Shown here: piece after piece, positions 1 to 9,815 of the stretch
Position numbering within the stretch: position 1 is the stretch's first letter
Layout: the number at the start of each line of letters is the position of its first letter
Source: Coix lacryma-jobi var. lacryma-jobi
Taxonomy: Eukaryota > Streptophyta > Magnoliopsida > Poales > Poaceae
DNA: 64,000 bases
Reading direction: 5' to 3'
Assembly (NCBI GenBank): GCA_009763385.1
Contig: CM019825.1
Span: 115,935,131 to 115,999,130 of the forward strand
Notes under the pieces: generated by a model
The model's input: only the letters and a program-made list of their open reading frames with translations
Database searches by the model: none
What the model was told of the DNA's origin: nothing
Position numbers and translations under genes: made by a program

Positions 1-14
1 TTCTCGGTCCTTCA
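1..14 (+). repeat. last 14 bases of the SIRE-A 5' LTR
   Basis: Identical to 14828-14841 at the end of the 3' LTR, ending in CA, and followed three bases later by the primer-binding site. Confidence 0.85.
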
Positions 15-16
15 AT

Positions 17-34
17 TGGTATCAGAGCAGGTTA
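17..34 (+). other. primer-binding site, tRNA-Met type (SIRE-A)
   Basis: TGGTATCAGAGCAGGTTA is the usual plant Copia primer site, complementary to the 3' end of initiator tRNA-Met. It primes minus-strand DNA synthesis. Confidence 0.9.
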
Positions 35-100
35 AGGATCTTTCACCTTAGCCGGTTCTAGATCCACAGAAGGCGACATGGATCACGGCGTGGGCAAACC

Positions 101-976
101 GCCGATTTCGATGGGACGAACTATGCGTATTGGAAGATACGCATGTCGACCTATCTCTAGAGTATGGGTGCTTCTATTTGGGATATTTGCAACTCTGCAG
201 ATTACGTGGTCTTGGCTGCTCGTGTGACTCAACATCAGATCAATGAGCACGATGCCAATAGCCGAGCCCGTAATGCTCTTTTCTCCTATTTGAGCATGTC
301 TGAGTTTGATCGCGTTTCTCACCTCGCTACGACTCGGGAGATTTGGGCTACCCTCATGCGTTTTCATGAGGGAACCACTCAAGTCAAAACCCATCTCTAC
401 GAGTCGCACAAGCGGGAGTATGAGAACTTTCGACACATGTCTGGCGAGAGCATAGAAAGTTTATTCGCTCGCTTTCAGGTGATTGTCAACAGAATGAGGG
501 CTAACAAGGAGCTGTTGCCTTTCGACGATCATGAGAGAGCTCTCAAGCTACTCCATACTCTTGATCGATCGGTGTGGGATTCCAAGGTTCAGGCGATCAT
601 CGAATCGCCTAACTATGAGACTCTCACCTGCGACGAGCTCTTTAGTAAGCTCAAGTCCAGTGAGATTGACGCCATGGCGAGGGCTTCTTATGAAAATCCT
701 TCTGGCCCGTCGATGGCTTTGGTTTCTGGCTCTTCTGCTAACACCTCTGGAGGCTTTGCTTTGTCATCTCTTCTTTCTGTCACAGAGGAGCAGCTAGAGT
801 TCATGGCGGACGACGAGTTGGCACTGCTGGCCAACCGGTTCTCGCGGTTCCATAACAACCGCATGAACCGTCGCCGCGGAGGAGGACGAGGTGGTTGTTA
901 TGAGTGTGGAGGCTTGGACCACTTCATCGCCAATTGCGCGAAGAACAAGCAAGTCTTCGGCAAGGCGGATCATGGG
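101..976 (+). pseudogene. SIRE-A gag, N-terminal part, cut by a Gypsy insertion
   Basis: The frame through 101-976 encodes a Copia capsid of the UBN2/DUF4219 kind, with FDGTNYAYWK near the start, then the helical capsid region and a CCHC zinc knuckle, CYECGGLDHFIANC, at about 895-936. An in-frame TAG occurs at 158-160, and the ATG at 78 is out of frame with the conserved part, so a small indel lies between. Coding is cut at 976 by the LTR of a nested Gypsy element. Gag forms the virus-like particle and packages element RNA. The other part of gag resumes at about 7620. Confidence 0.85.
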
Positions 977-1562
977 TGTTGACGCTGACTAAGTGTCTTA
1001 CTCTTAGCATCAACAAGGTCATATAACGCAACACAAGGACCTAAAATCAACCAAAAACCTTTTATAAACTAACGATTTCCACTTGTCCTTGAGTTTTATT
1101 TGAATGTAGGAAATTGCAGAGTTTTTGAGCAAAATGACCAAGAGGACCCACCAGGAGGCGAGCACACTCACCTGGGCTCACTTTGGGCCAAGGTGGGGTG
1201 GCGCCCGCCACCCATCACTGGCGGCTGCCAAGGGAGTGAGGCCCAAACTCCTCCCCTGCCATGTCACTGATCCAGGGGAGGCATGCCACACTCATTTGCA
1301 GCCATTGATCACTTAGGTCATTGCATCCAAGGGCTAAGAAGGGATGTCACATGGATCATGACCCAGTTGCCCATGTGACGGTTATTTGGACATGCAACCG
1401 ACCTTGGAACTGCCTCCCTGGAGCTCCTGGATGCCATTGAAGCAAAGGCGGTGGATCCAACGGCCAGGGGGGTGGCGGCCACCACCTAGGGCTGGCGCTC
1501 GCCACCACATTCACCCCCCTGACCTAACCCTAGGTCCATAAGTACCCCCCTAGGTCCCTTAG

Positions 1563-1572
1563 TCTATAAATA
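1563..1572 (+). promoter_or_regulatory. LTR promoter TATA box (Gypsy-1)
   Basis: TCTATAAATA followed by a C-rich run, in the middle of the LTR where the U3/R boundary is expected. Confidence 0.6.
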
Positions 1573-2490
1573 GGACCCCCCCCCCCGAGCTCATTTGTAC
1601 TCAGACCTCACCTCATTAGTCCCACTCTCTTGTAAGCGAAGCTCTGGTGAAGGAACACTCTAGTTGAGAGACTTAGAGTGAGAGTGAGAGTGAAGAAGAG
1701 AAGAGCTGGAGTTGTAATAGAGGATCTTCCAAGTCTCTGGTATAATTCCAAGTCTTTCTTCATTTATCTTAGTGTTCTTCTACTTTTAGCATTTACTTTA
1801 AGTTCTTTACTTATTGTTCTTGTTGAGTGCTTTTGATCATAGATAACTTAGTATTTAGTTTGTATCTAGTTTGGGTTCTTCGCTGAGTAATTAGTGCTCT
1901 AGTTTTGGACGCAAGATTAGAGTAGTATATATTAGTGTAAGCGCGGTGCTTAGACTAGTTATACCTTAGTTTGTGGCTAGCCCCCTGGATAGCTGTGGTA
2001 GCAAACAGGTGGTGACATCCCTGGGAGCCTTGAATTCCACCACGTAGTTGGGTTAGTTCTTAAATCATAAACCTCGTTGTGCACGTCTGAGGTAAATAGT
2101 CCAGAGGGTGTGTACGGTTCGAAGAACTAGATAAACTCTTTACTGCTAAGTTAGTTGTGTTCGTAAGTGTGTAGGAAAACATTAATCTGTTCATCAGCCA
2201 GACCTCGCCGATTTAGTTTAGTAGTAGTTAGTCTTTCTTTCTTTTTAGTAGTAGTAGATATCAACCCCCATTCATACTTTTCGATCAACCCTGCTAGAAT
2301 CACTAGTTGTTCATAGCGGTCCTAGTGTTAGTTCTGCCATAGTAGCTTCCCTGTGAAAATAAATACGATACTCGGTAACTCCCGGGTGAAGTGCTACAAT
2401 AGACTTATTCCGTGCGCTTGCAGAACCTGCCAATAGTCATACGAATAGTTAGTTATACTTCTTACATTAAGAAGTATCAACAAACCTTTC

Positions 2491-2508
2491 TGGCGCCGTT
2501 GCCAGGGA
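2491..2508 (+). other. primer-site-like duplicate inside the LTR end
   Basis: TGGCGCCGTTGCCAGGGA, one base from the tRNA-Asp complement, preceded by TATCAACA. It lies 73 bases before the true LTR end and primer site, as if the LTR end plus primer site had been duplicated. Confidence 0.6.
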
Positions 2509-2563
2509 TAGATTCCATAGTCTACTCCTAGTGACGACGTTAGCAAGAGTCAACAAGCATTTC

Positions 2564-2581
2564 TGGCGGCGTTGCCGGGGA
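2564..2581 (+). other. primer-binding site, tRNA-Asp type (Gypsy-1)
   Basis: TGGCGGCGTTGCCGGGGA differs by one base from the complement of the plant tRNA-Asp 3' end. It is the standard primer site of many Athila/Tat-like elements and lies just after the LTR end TCAACA. Confidence 0.8.
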
Positions 2582-2824
2582 AGCAATTGGCTAGAATTAA
2601 TTCTTTGTGATTTCTATTGAATTAACCCCCGTAGTTCTAGCGGGTATATATATTGTTCGTTGTTTGTGATCGTTCAAGTAGTCATGGCCGGATTCAATCT
2701 TTCGAGCGACTATCAAGAAGATCCTGAGGCCATTCTTAGGAGAGCGAGAGCTAATCTCACTCCTCTGAGGAAGAACGTAGAGCTTCGTGAGAGGAGTTCG
2801 TCGAGACAAGAATCCTAGTCAAAA

Positions 2825-4873
2825 GTGACTGATGAACCAAGCTGCTCCACCGATCGATCAACACCAACGCCGACATCGTCATCAACATCGACGTCGACCA
2901 AAACACTCTGTGAGTATTCCATGCCTACTCTTGCTCACATTCCAGTGTTACCTTCTACTAGTAATGTAGATTTTGAGCTTAAACCTCACTTAATACGAAT
3001 GGCTCAAGCTATTGCATTTAATGGCAAACCTTCCGAGGATGCCAATGCTCACCTCCGGAATTTTCTGGAGATATGTAGTACAATTTCTGTGTAGGGAGTT
3101 TCGCAGGATGCCATCAGACTTCATCTTTTTCCATTTTCATTAGTGGAAAAAGCGAAGCAGTGGTTCCTCTTCAACTCTGGCCACCTGCTGACATGGGTGA
3201 GATGCGTGGATCAATTCCTCAACAAGTTCTGCCCGATAAGTCGGTCTATTGTTTTCCGTAGCAAGATTTCCAACTTTGGACAGGGAGACGAAGAAACAAT
3301 CACTGAAGCTCGGGAGAGACTACAAAAGTGTGTTGAATACTGTCCCCACCATGGTATGCAAGACTGGTACTTGATCCAGAGCTTCTACCATGGACTCCAG
3401 CAAGAATCGTGACAACACATTGATGCTGCCGCCGGAGGTGCATACCTCTCTCTCACCGTAGAGAAGGCAACCAAATTGATCGAGACAATGGTGGCGAATC
3501 AAGGATGGACAGAAAAACGTGCTAGAGGTATGTTTGAAATTAAGCAAGTTGATTCTGTCACCCTGCAAACTTTGGTAAAATTGCTAGAGCAAAGAATAAA
3601 TGAGAAGAGAGATCGTGCTGCGAAGGAGTACTACGCCAAGCAAAGAGCCGCCTCGTCAAGTGAAGGCCAAGAAGAAATTAAGAAAGAGGATGCAAAATCC
3701 CTTCTTAATAATGGTGGCTACGGAGAACCTCCAATTCCAATGATCCAACAATGGAATAATAAAGGTATGCCTCAAACCTCCGTAATTAATTCTCCTATTG
3801 GAAAATTAGTTTCCAATCAAGGTAGAATTAATGATAGCATAAATAATAAATTAATTAAACATGATAAAATGTTAGAAGGAATTTATGCTAAACTGAGAGA
3901 TTTTTCTGAAGCATTTAAGGAACAAATTAATTTTAATAAGAGATTAGAGCAAACAGTAGATAACATTAAATCTCAAATTAAATACTATGAGGAGGTAAAA
4001 GTTGTAACCACGAGAGGTGGTAAATCCACTCGTGATCCACCTCATCCTAATTTAGTTCCTAGTAGTAATACTGCTACAAAGAAAAATATTGTTAATGTTG
4101 AAGAAGACGAAGAAGAGGAGACCCTAGCTGAACCTTCATCCAAGGTACGAACTGCTCCTCATGAATTCTATGATACACATGTATTACCTTTTCCAGATCG
4201 AAACAGAAATCCGACGAAAGACGACCAATTCAAGAAATTCGTCGAGGTAATTCAAAAATTATATATACATGTGCCATTTATTGACGCTATGCAGGTTCCA
4301 ACTTATGCAAAATATTTGAGAGACATGCTCAATAAGAAGAAACCAATTCCATGTAGGGATGTGGTTAAATTGACCGAAGATTGCAGTGCGGTCATTTTAA
4401 ACCAACTCCCAGAAAAGAAGAAGGACCCAGGAAACCCAACGATCGCATGTTCAATTGGAGAGCAGCACTTCGAGCATGCACTCTGTGATCTGGGAGCAAG
4501 CGTCAGCGTCATGCCCAAGGTAATATATGATAAACTAAATCATCATACCTTGTCCCCTACTTTTATGTGTTTGCAGCTAGCCAATCAATCGCTCCGATAT
4601 CCCACGGGAATAGCAGAGAATATTCCGGTGAAAATCCGGAATCTCTTTGTCCCGGTGGATTTTGTGGTTTTGGATATTAATCCCGACCACCGGACGCCAT
4701 TGATCTTGGGACGGCCATTTCTGAGCACTGCAAAAGCCACCATTGATGTAGGAGCTAGAGAAATTCAGCTCCACATCAGTGGAAAGGAGGAAAAATTCCA
4801 GTTCACACCGCGACCGGAAAAACACCCGTCATCAAGGTTCGTCGGTGCCTACATTCCACCACAACCACCGTGA
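2825..4873 (+). pseudogene. Gypsy-1 gag and aspartic protease
   Basis: One frame runs through 2825-4873, broken only by TAG at 3092 and TGA at 3410. The first third is a Retrotrans_gag domain (FELKPHLIRMAQ, then LFPFSLVEKAKQWF). The middle is lysine- and glutamate-rich with predicted coiled-coil character at about 3830-3980. The last third is a retropepsin-like domain: catalytic motif CDLGASVSVMP at about 4480-4515, and LILGRPFLSTAKA at about 4705-4740. No CCHC knuckle was seen. Gag would build the particle and the protease would cut the polyprotein. Translation stops at 4873 without reaching reverse transcriptase. Confidence 0.8.
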
Positions 4874-5502
4874 AGGCGACACTAATCGGGAATCTAAAGC
4901 GGCTAACAAAGGTAAGTTAGGCTAAGGTAAGTCTTTATCCCCCATTTAAATTTTCGTTTTTACTTAAGCAAATTAATTTTCCTGCAAAATAGATGTTTAC
5001 TAGAGTAATTAGGTGGCTCCTAGGGGGCTTAGGGCAGCCATAGGGGTGACGCCCGCCACCCCATGCTAGCGCCCGCCACCCTAGGGTGCACTAGGGAGCA
5101 CTAGCCAATCTCTAGACTATTACACCTACCTCTTAGACCCAAATAACACCAAGGGAGACCCATGGCTTTGCTCATTTCAATGCAATCACTCACTCCCATG
5201 TCTCCCCATGTCTCCCCCTCTTCACTCCACCTTTTGGACACATCTCCACCCAAAAATTCTGGTGCACATGTGATGGAGAGTGACAAGGAGAGCACTAGGT
5301 GAAAGGAGGGTGAGTTGGAGTGAAATTCAGCCAAAGTGGGGTGGCGCCCGCCACTTATTCTTGGCGCCCGCCAGGTGGGAGGGGCTCTCAGCCTTCCCCC
5401 TTCCATCCTCAGCCTATAAATACTACCCACACCCCATGCAAGTTCTTACACCTCACTCAAAACACAAAAACACCAGCCACCTTGAGCACTAGCAAGGAAG
5501 TC
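4874..5502 (+). promoter_or_regulatory. spacer with an LTR-like internal promoter
   Basis: No coding. Two GGTGACGCCCGCCAC-like blocks lie at about 5045-5085, and a stretch at about 5334-5356 matches the LTR at about 1190-1212 in 20 or more of 23 bases. A TATA box (CCTATAAATAC) lies at 5413-5423, about 80 bases before the ATG of the next ORF at 5503. It looks like a copy of the LTR U3 region used as a second promoter; this is inferred. Confidence 0.5.
5413..5423 (+). promoter_or_regulatory. internal TATA box before the env-like ORF
   Basis: CCTATAAATAC about 80 bases upstream of the ATG at 5503, downstream of LTR-like GC-rich repeats. Confidence 0.45.
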
Positions 5503-6828
5503 ATGGGCTCTCTCAAGAACTTCTTCACCGGCAAGAAGAAGAAGAGTAAGGGTGAGGGAAGTTCGTCGAGGGCAAACACTCACATTCGCTTTGCTGGGAG
5601 TGATGAGGAGAGCGCCGGGTGGGGTACTCCATCCACCAATGAAATGTCGGTGGATCGGGACTCTCCGCCCACACACCAGGCTGGACCGACCATCCGCGTC
5701 CTGAACTCCGTCAATGATATCATCTGATAGAGTGATTGCGAACGGCAGGCCCAGAACATCCTCAGTGAGAGGGAGTTCGTTCACACCCGCCACATCGACG
5801 ACGACTTGTTAAGTCGCACTGGTATGGACAGTGAGTTTCTCTATATTTCTCAAACCTTGGGATGGGAAGATGCATGGAAGGTTAATGAGGAGGGAATCCT
5901 TCCCCTCACAATGGAATTTCTGGCCACAATGCAAATATCTGCTAATCACATAACATTTCGGCTTTTTAATGAAGAACATTCTTTAACGTGGAGGCAGTTC
6001 AGCAAGAATCTAAACTTTGATGATTCATGCTTGCTGAACTTGGAATCTGCCTGTACGGGATTCAATAGAAATGAATTCTGGAAAAGTATTGCTGGGAACA
6101 GAGACCTAGGCTTGCCCCGTACAAGTAATATCCACAACCCTACGCTCAGGTTTTTCCACAAATATATTAGTATCACACTCTTTCCAAGACCTGACTTAAG
6201 ACCAATCAAAAAGCCCAAAATGCTGCTGCTTTATGCTCTAGTAAACCACATAAAAGTATCACCCGCCTAGGCCATGGTAGACTACTGGTCTAAATTTAAT
6301 CAACGCACTGGAAATATTGAAATGACATCATGGATAACTAGACTGGCTTTTAACATGGGTCTGCTGAGCACCGCTATATACTTCTACATTCCTAGTAATC
6401 GAGACCTTTTGACCATGGAGCACTTCTCGTAAGGGCACCGCTTGCGTGAGAACCAGGAGACCGGTGAGATTCACAAGATCTACCAAGATTATGTGAATAA
6501 AATTGCTTTTCCTGACTTGTCACTTTGGTTGGTGAATGCACCAACGTTACTTTTGGCCCTGGAAACCGAGGTAGAACAAAATCGCAGGTTGGCTCGAGAG
6601 AACACCATGCAGGTTCCTAGGAGGAGGACGCGAGCGCAGACCCGTGCAGCAGAAGAGGCTGCAAGAGCCGCAGCAGCGGCACAGGAGTTTGACCCTTTTC
6701 ATGCAGGGCAGTATCAAGGAGCAGCACACTATGAACGACTTGAACCAAAATTTCCAGGAATTCCGCCAGGAAACTGGTGGAGAACTGGGTAATATTTCTT
6801 CTCTCCTGCAGCAGAACCAACAGAATTA
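5503..6828 (+). pseudogene. Athila-like ORF1/env-like protein of Gypsy-1
   Basis: A single frame from the ATG at 5503 to 6792 carries four stops (TGA-TAG at 5725-5730, TAG at 6268, TAA at 6430), then shifts frame near 6720 and ends at about 6828. The N-terminus is basic (GKKKKSKGEG). The central part resembles the plant retrotransposon proteins often named putative transposon or ORF1 proteins, with SEFLYISQTLGW at about 5835, FRLFNEEHSLTW at about 5958 and HNPTLRFFHKYISITLF at about 6135. The C-terminus is rich in Arg, Ala and Gln and may be a coiled coil. In Athila elements a similar ORF follows pol; its function is unproven. No signal peptide was evident. Confidence 0.6.
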
Positions 6829-7540
6829 GGACGACATGTACCATCGTCAAGGATGGATGTAAGCCGACCACGCGAACAGCCAGCTTGGGGGAGGACCCCC
6901 GTCAAAAAGGTAAGTATCACTACCGTCTTTATTTCTGTTAGTTTTTTTTATTTTAGTAATTTAAATTTGAGTTTTATCTTAGTTAATTTGCAATTAAAAA
7001 AATAATAATAATAAATAAATAGCAATAAATAAAAAGCTGTCATCATAAGTCTTTTTTTATGAATAAAAATAATGTATGTCATGCATTAGAGTTATCATGG
7101 GAGAACGTATGCTAGAACTAAACTTGAGACATGAGCATTAGACTAAGTAAAGGGGAAGTAAGTTTCTACTTTGACTTGAGCAAGTCAAGTTTGTGGAGTA
7201 ATTATTTTGAAAAAAAAATTAAAAACTTGCTCTAAGTACTTCTGTGGCAAAGAAAGTCCTACCAAAGCCAAATAATTTTTACTCTTAGAGTAGGAGCTTC
7301 CACTTGCTGCATGTTAGTGTTGAGCTAGTTAGACTTTTGTTGATAGTCATGGTAGAGAAACTTATCATATTTTTAGACCAAGGAATTCACTTACACCCAC
7401 CTATATATTGCTATTCTTACACTGAGAATACGCACACAACATGCCTTTATTTCCATTCATTGTTAGGAATACTTCATGGCAAAATATCATGTTCCATAAT
7501 GAAATCTCAGGGACATGGCTATAATCATTCATTTTAAAAA
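6829..7540 (+). other. AT-rich 3' non-coding part of Gypsy-1
   Basis: No credible gene. CAGCTTGGGGGA at about 6883-6894, followed by GGTAAGTATC at about 6908, is a module also seen in two other Gypsy elements in the window (about 16280 and, inverted, about 59450). The remainder is AT-rich with short A-runs. No LTR was found. Confidence 0.55.
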
Positions 7541-7618
7541 AAGAGCAAGTGCTCTAGAAAGAAAAGAATATTCAAAAGAGCAAGTGCTCTAGAAAGAAAA
7601 TTCAAAAGAGCAAGTGTT
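7538..7618 (+). repeat. short tandem repeat at the Gypsy-1/SIRE-A junction
   Basis: AAAGAGCAAGTGCTCTAGAA occurs twice and a third, shortened copy runs into SIRE-A gag, spaced about 30-40 bases apart. It marks a rearranged boundary. Confidence 0.6.
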
Positions 7619-8266
7619 TGTGGAACCTCCAAAAGCTCCACCCAAGAAACAGACATGGGCTCCAAAACCAAACCACCTCAGGAACAAGCTAGACACTATG
7701 CCACCTATCCATAAGGAGCTCATGCCACAAAAGGCCAAGTGATCCACACCCACTACCGTGAGTACCAACAACCCCCTGTGGGAGCGGTGAGGTACCACTG
7801 TGAGCACTGTGGGAGAGATGGACACTTGAGAGAGTTTTGCTTTCGGCGCAAGAGAGAGGAGCGCCGTGCAAAGGAGATGAACAACACGGACATGTACCAT
7901 CCTTTGCATGATGTACATGTGCCAAATGTTCAAAGGAGAGCTGCTAGGACAAGAGGTCAAATGGCTCAAGGTCCTAGGCCGCAAGGAGGACGTGCCCGGC
8001 GGGAGCCTACTTTTGTAGGTTTTGGACCCCGTGGCAGTGGCTTTGCTGTTGAGCGTTACCCCCCACCGCATTTTGACTTTCGCGATGGACACTCTTCCCT
8101 TAGCGGACCACGTTTTCCTCAGCGTGGTGATCGCTTTCCCCGTAGGCGTGCCAGGAATGGTTTTTCTACTAACCGTTCTTTTGAGCAGCCAGCCCAACAC
8201 TGGTACACTTCCCATTTTACTCACCCCAGTGTTGGACCGTATGCTCACCCTATGTCTTTTTATTGA
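7611..8266 (+). pseudogene. SIRE-A gag, C-terminal part
   Basis: Gag resumes with proline- and lysine-rich sequence (KKQTWAPKPNHLRNKLD at about 7645) in the frame of 7623, stops at 7740, and shifts to the frame of 7739, which runs to 8266. This second part has a CCHC-type knuckle, CEHCGRDGHLREFC, at about 7800-7840 and an Arg/Gly-rich tail. SIRE elements commonly carry this second knuckle before the protease. The segment between 976 and here is shorter than expected, so part of gag was lost with the Gypsy insertion or afterwards. Confidence 0.8.
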
Positions 8267-8274
8267 TGTAGGTA

Positions 8275-9815
8275 AAACGATTGGAGGACATTTGGTTGGT
8301 GGATTCTGGGTGCTCAAGGCATATGACTGGAAACACCAAGTGGTTCTCCAGTCTTAGTCTAGTTGCCGGAAAGGAGTTTATCACCTTCGGCGACAATAGC
8401 AAAGGTAAGGTGTTGTCTCATGGGTCTGTGCGAGTTAATGAGCACTTTGTGTTGCGTGATGTTGCTCTTGTTTCTAACTTGCATTTTAATCTTCTTTCTG
8501 TTTCGCAACTCTTTGTGATGATTATGAGATTCGTTTTAAACCAAATCTCAGTCGTATTTTGGATCCTCAGGGCAATCTTGTGTGTTTGATTTCGCCCTTT
8601 GGGAAAGTCTTTTGTGCGAATTTCTCGGAGTCATTTGGAATTTCTCGTTGTCTTTTGGCTGGTCCCTCCTCCTCTGATCTTTGGAAGTGGCATAGGAGAC
8701 TCGGCCACTTGAGCTTCGACTTGCTTGCAAGGCTTAGTTCACTTGGCCTAATCTGAGGATTGCCCAAGTTGCTCATGGAGAAGGACCTTGTCTGCCATTC
8801 TCGTAGACATGGGAAAATGGTAGCTGCTCCCCACCACCCTGTGAACCAAGTTAAGCGCCCTGGAGAGCTTTTGCATATGGACCTTGTCGGTCTGGCTCGA
8901 GTGAGCTCGGTTGGTGGGAAGTGGTATGTGCTTGTTGTTGTTGACGATTTTTTGAGATATTCGTGGGTTTTCTTTTAAGCTGAGAAAACTGAGACTTTCA
9001 CCTTAGTTCGCAATTTGATCTTGCGACTTCAGAATGAGTTCCCTAAGAACTCGATGAGAGCTATTCGTAGCGATAATGGTTCTGAGTTTAAAAACTCGGA
9101 TTTTGAGAAGTTTTGTAACGCTTTGGGTTTAGAGCATCAGTTTTCTTCCCCCTACACACCGCCTCAAAATGGTGTTGTAGAGAGAAAAAATTGGACCCTT
9201 GTAGAGATGGCCAGGACGATGCTAGATGAGCATAGGACTCCTAGGCGATATTGGGCCGAGGCTATTAACACTGCATGCTACATTTCCAATCGCATTTTTC
9301 TCCGTGCTTTCTTGAAGAAGACTTCTTATGAGTTGCGATTTGGGAAGCAACCCAAAGTGAGTTATTTTAGAGTTTTTGGTGGCCACTGTTTTATACTCAA
9401 GAAAGGCAACTTGGACAAGTTTGAGTCTCATTCTTCTGACGGTGTATTTTTGGGTTATGGTAATCATACTCGCGCATATCGTGTACTTAACCTTGATACT
9501 AACCGAGTCATGGAGACATCCAATGTCACCTTCGACGAGACTGTGCTTTGTCCTTCTTCTAGTTTTGAGCGTGTAGGTGATCATGAGGTTGGAGAACCTC
9601 TTTTTGATGATGAAGAAGAAGGTGCTGCAGGGATTGATGTTTTAGCACTTCCTCCACCTGCGGTACAGATTGGGTCGATTTCGACCACGACTGCACGCGG
9701 CCCCGACCCTTCTTCCTCTACTACATGGGGGCCGTGTGATCCACCACATCGGGTTGTACCACTTGTACCCGAGGAGGCACCAGCTGATCGACTTACTAGA
9801 ATGAGTGGGAGGTAA
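8275..9815 (+). pseudogene. SIRE-A protease and integrase
   Basis: The protease begins with WLVDSGCSRHMTG at about 8293 (catalytic DSG). A frameshift near 8512 moves coding into the frame of 8559. The GAG-pre-integrase segment (LWKWHRRLGHLSFDLL) ends in a TGA near 8754. The integrase core follows from 8760, with a TAA near 8977. The catalytic Asp of HMDLVG, the Asp of RSDNGSEF and the Glu of NGVVERK are all present. The C-terminal region runs to 9815. Protease matures the polyprotein and integrase inserts the cDNA. The domains are complete but not translatable as one protein. Confidence 0.85.

Larger units (their letters stand above)
977..2555 (+). repeat. 5' LTR of Gypsy-1
   Basis: The inverted ends TGTTGA (977) and TCAACA (2550-2555) frame 1579 bases. 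A TATA box lies at 1563 and a primer site begins 9 bases after the end. The region before the TATA box is GC-rich and holds repeats of the motif GGTGGCGCCCGCCAC (about 1195-1225, with related copies at about 1465-1500). A primer-site-like copy lies within the LTR at 2491-2508. Confidence 0.75.
977..7540 (+). mobile_element. Gypsy element without reverse transcriptase (Gypsy-1), nested in SIRE-A gag
   Basis: A 5' LTR (977-2555) begins TGTTGAC and ends TCAACA and is followed by a tRNA-Asp-type primer site. The internal part codes for gag plus aspartic protease (2825-4873) and an additional ORF of the Athila-like env/ORF1 kind (5503 to about 6828). No reverse transcriptase, RNase H or integrase motif lies between or after them, so the element would depend on another copy. 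No 3' LTR was found before SIRE-A gag resumes near 7620, so its end is probably deleted and the right edge given here is approximate. Confidence 0.75.

Noticed and set aside
17..34. tRNA gene
   Set aside because: The tRNA-like segments here and at 2564, 20424, 26988, 42357, 53020 and 63142 are only primer-binding sites next to LTRs.
7296..7540. 3' LTR of Gypsy-1
   Set aside because: No TGTTGAC start, TCAACA end or similarity to 977-2555 was seen; probably deleted.
7589..8317. 242-codon minus-strand open frame
   Set aside because: Antisense to SIRE gag with its zinc knuckle; a shadow of the real frame.
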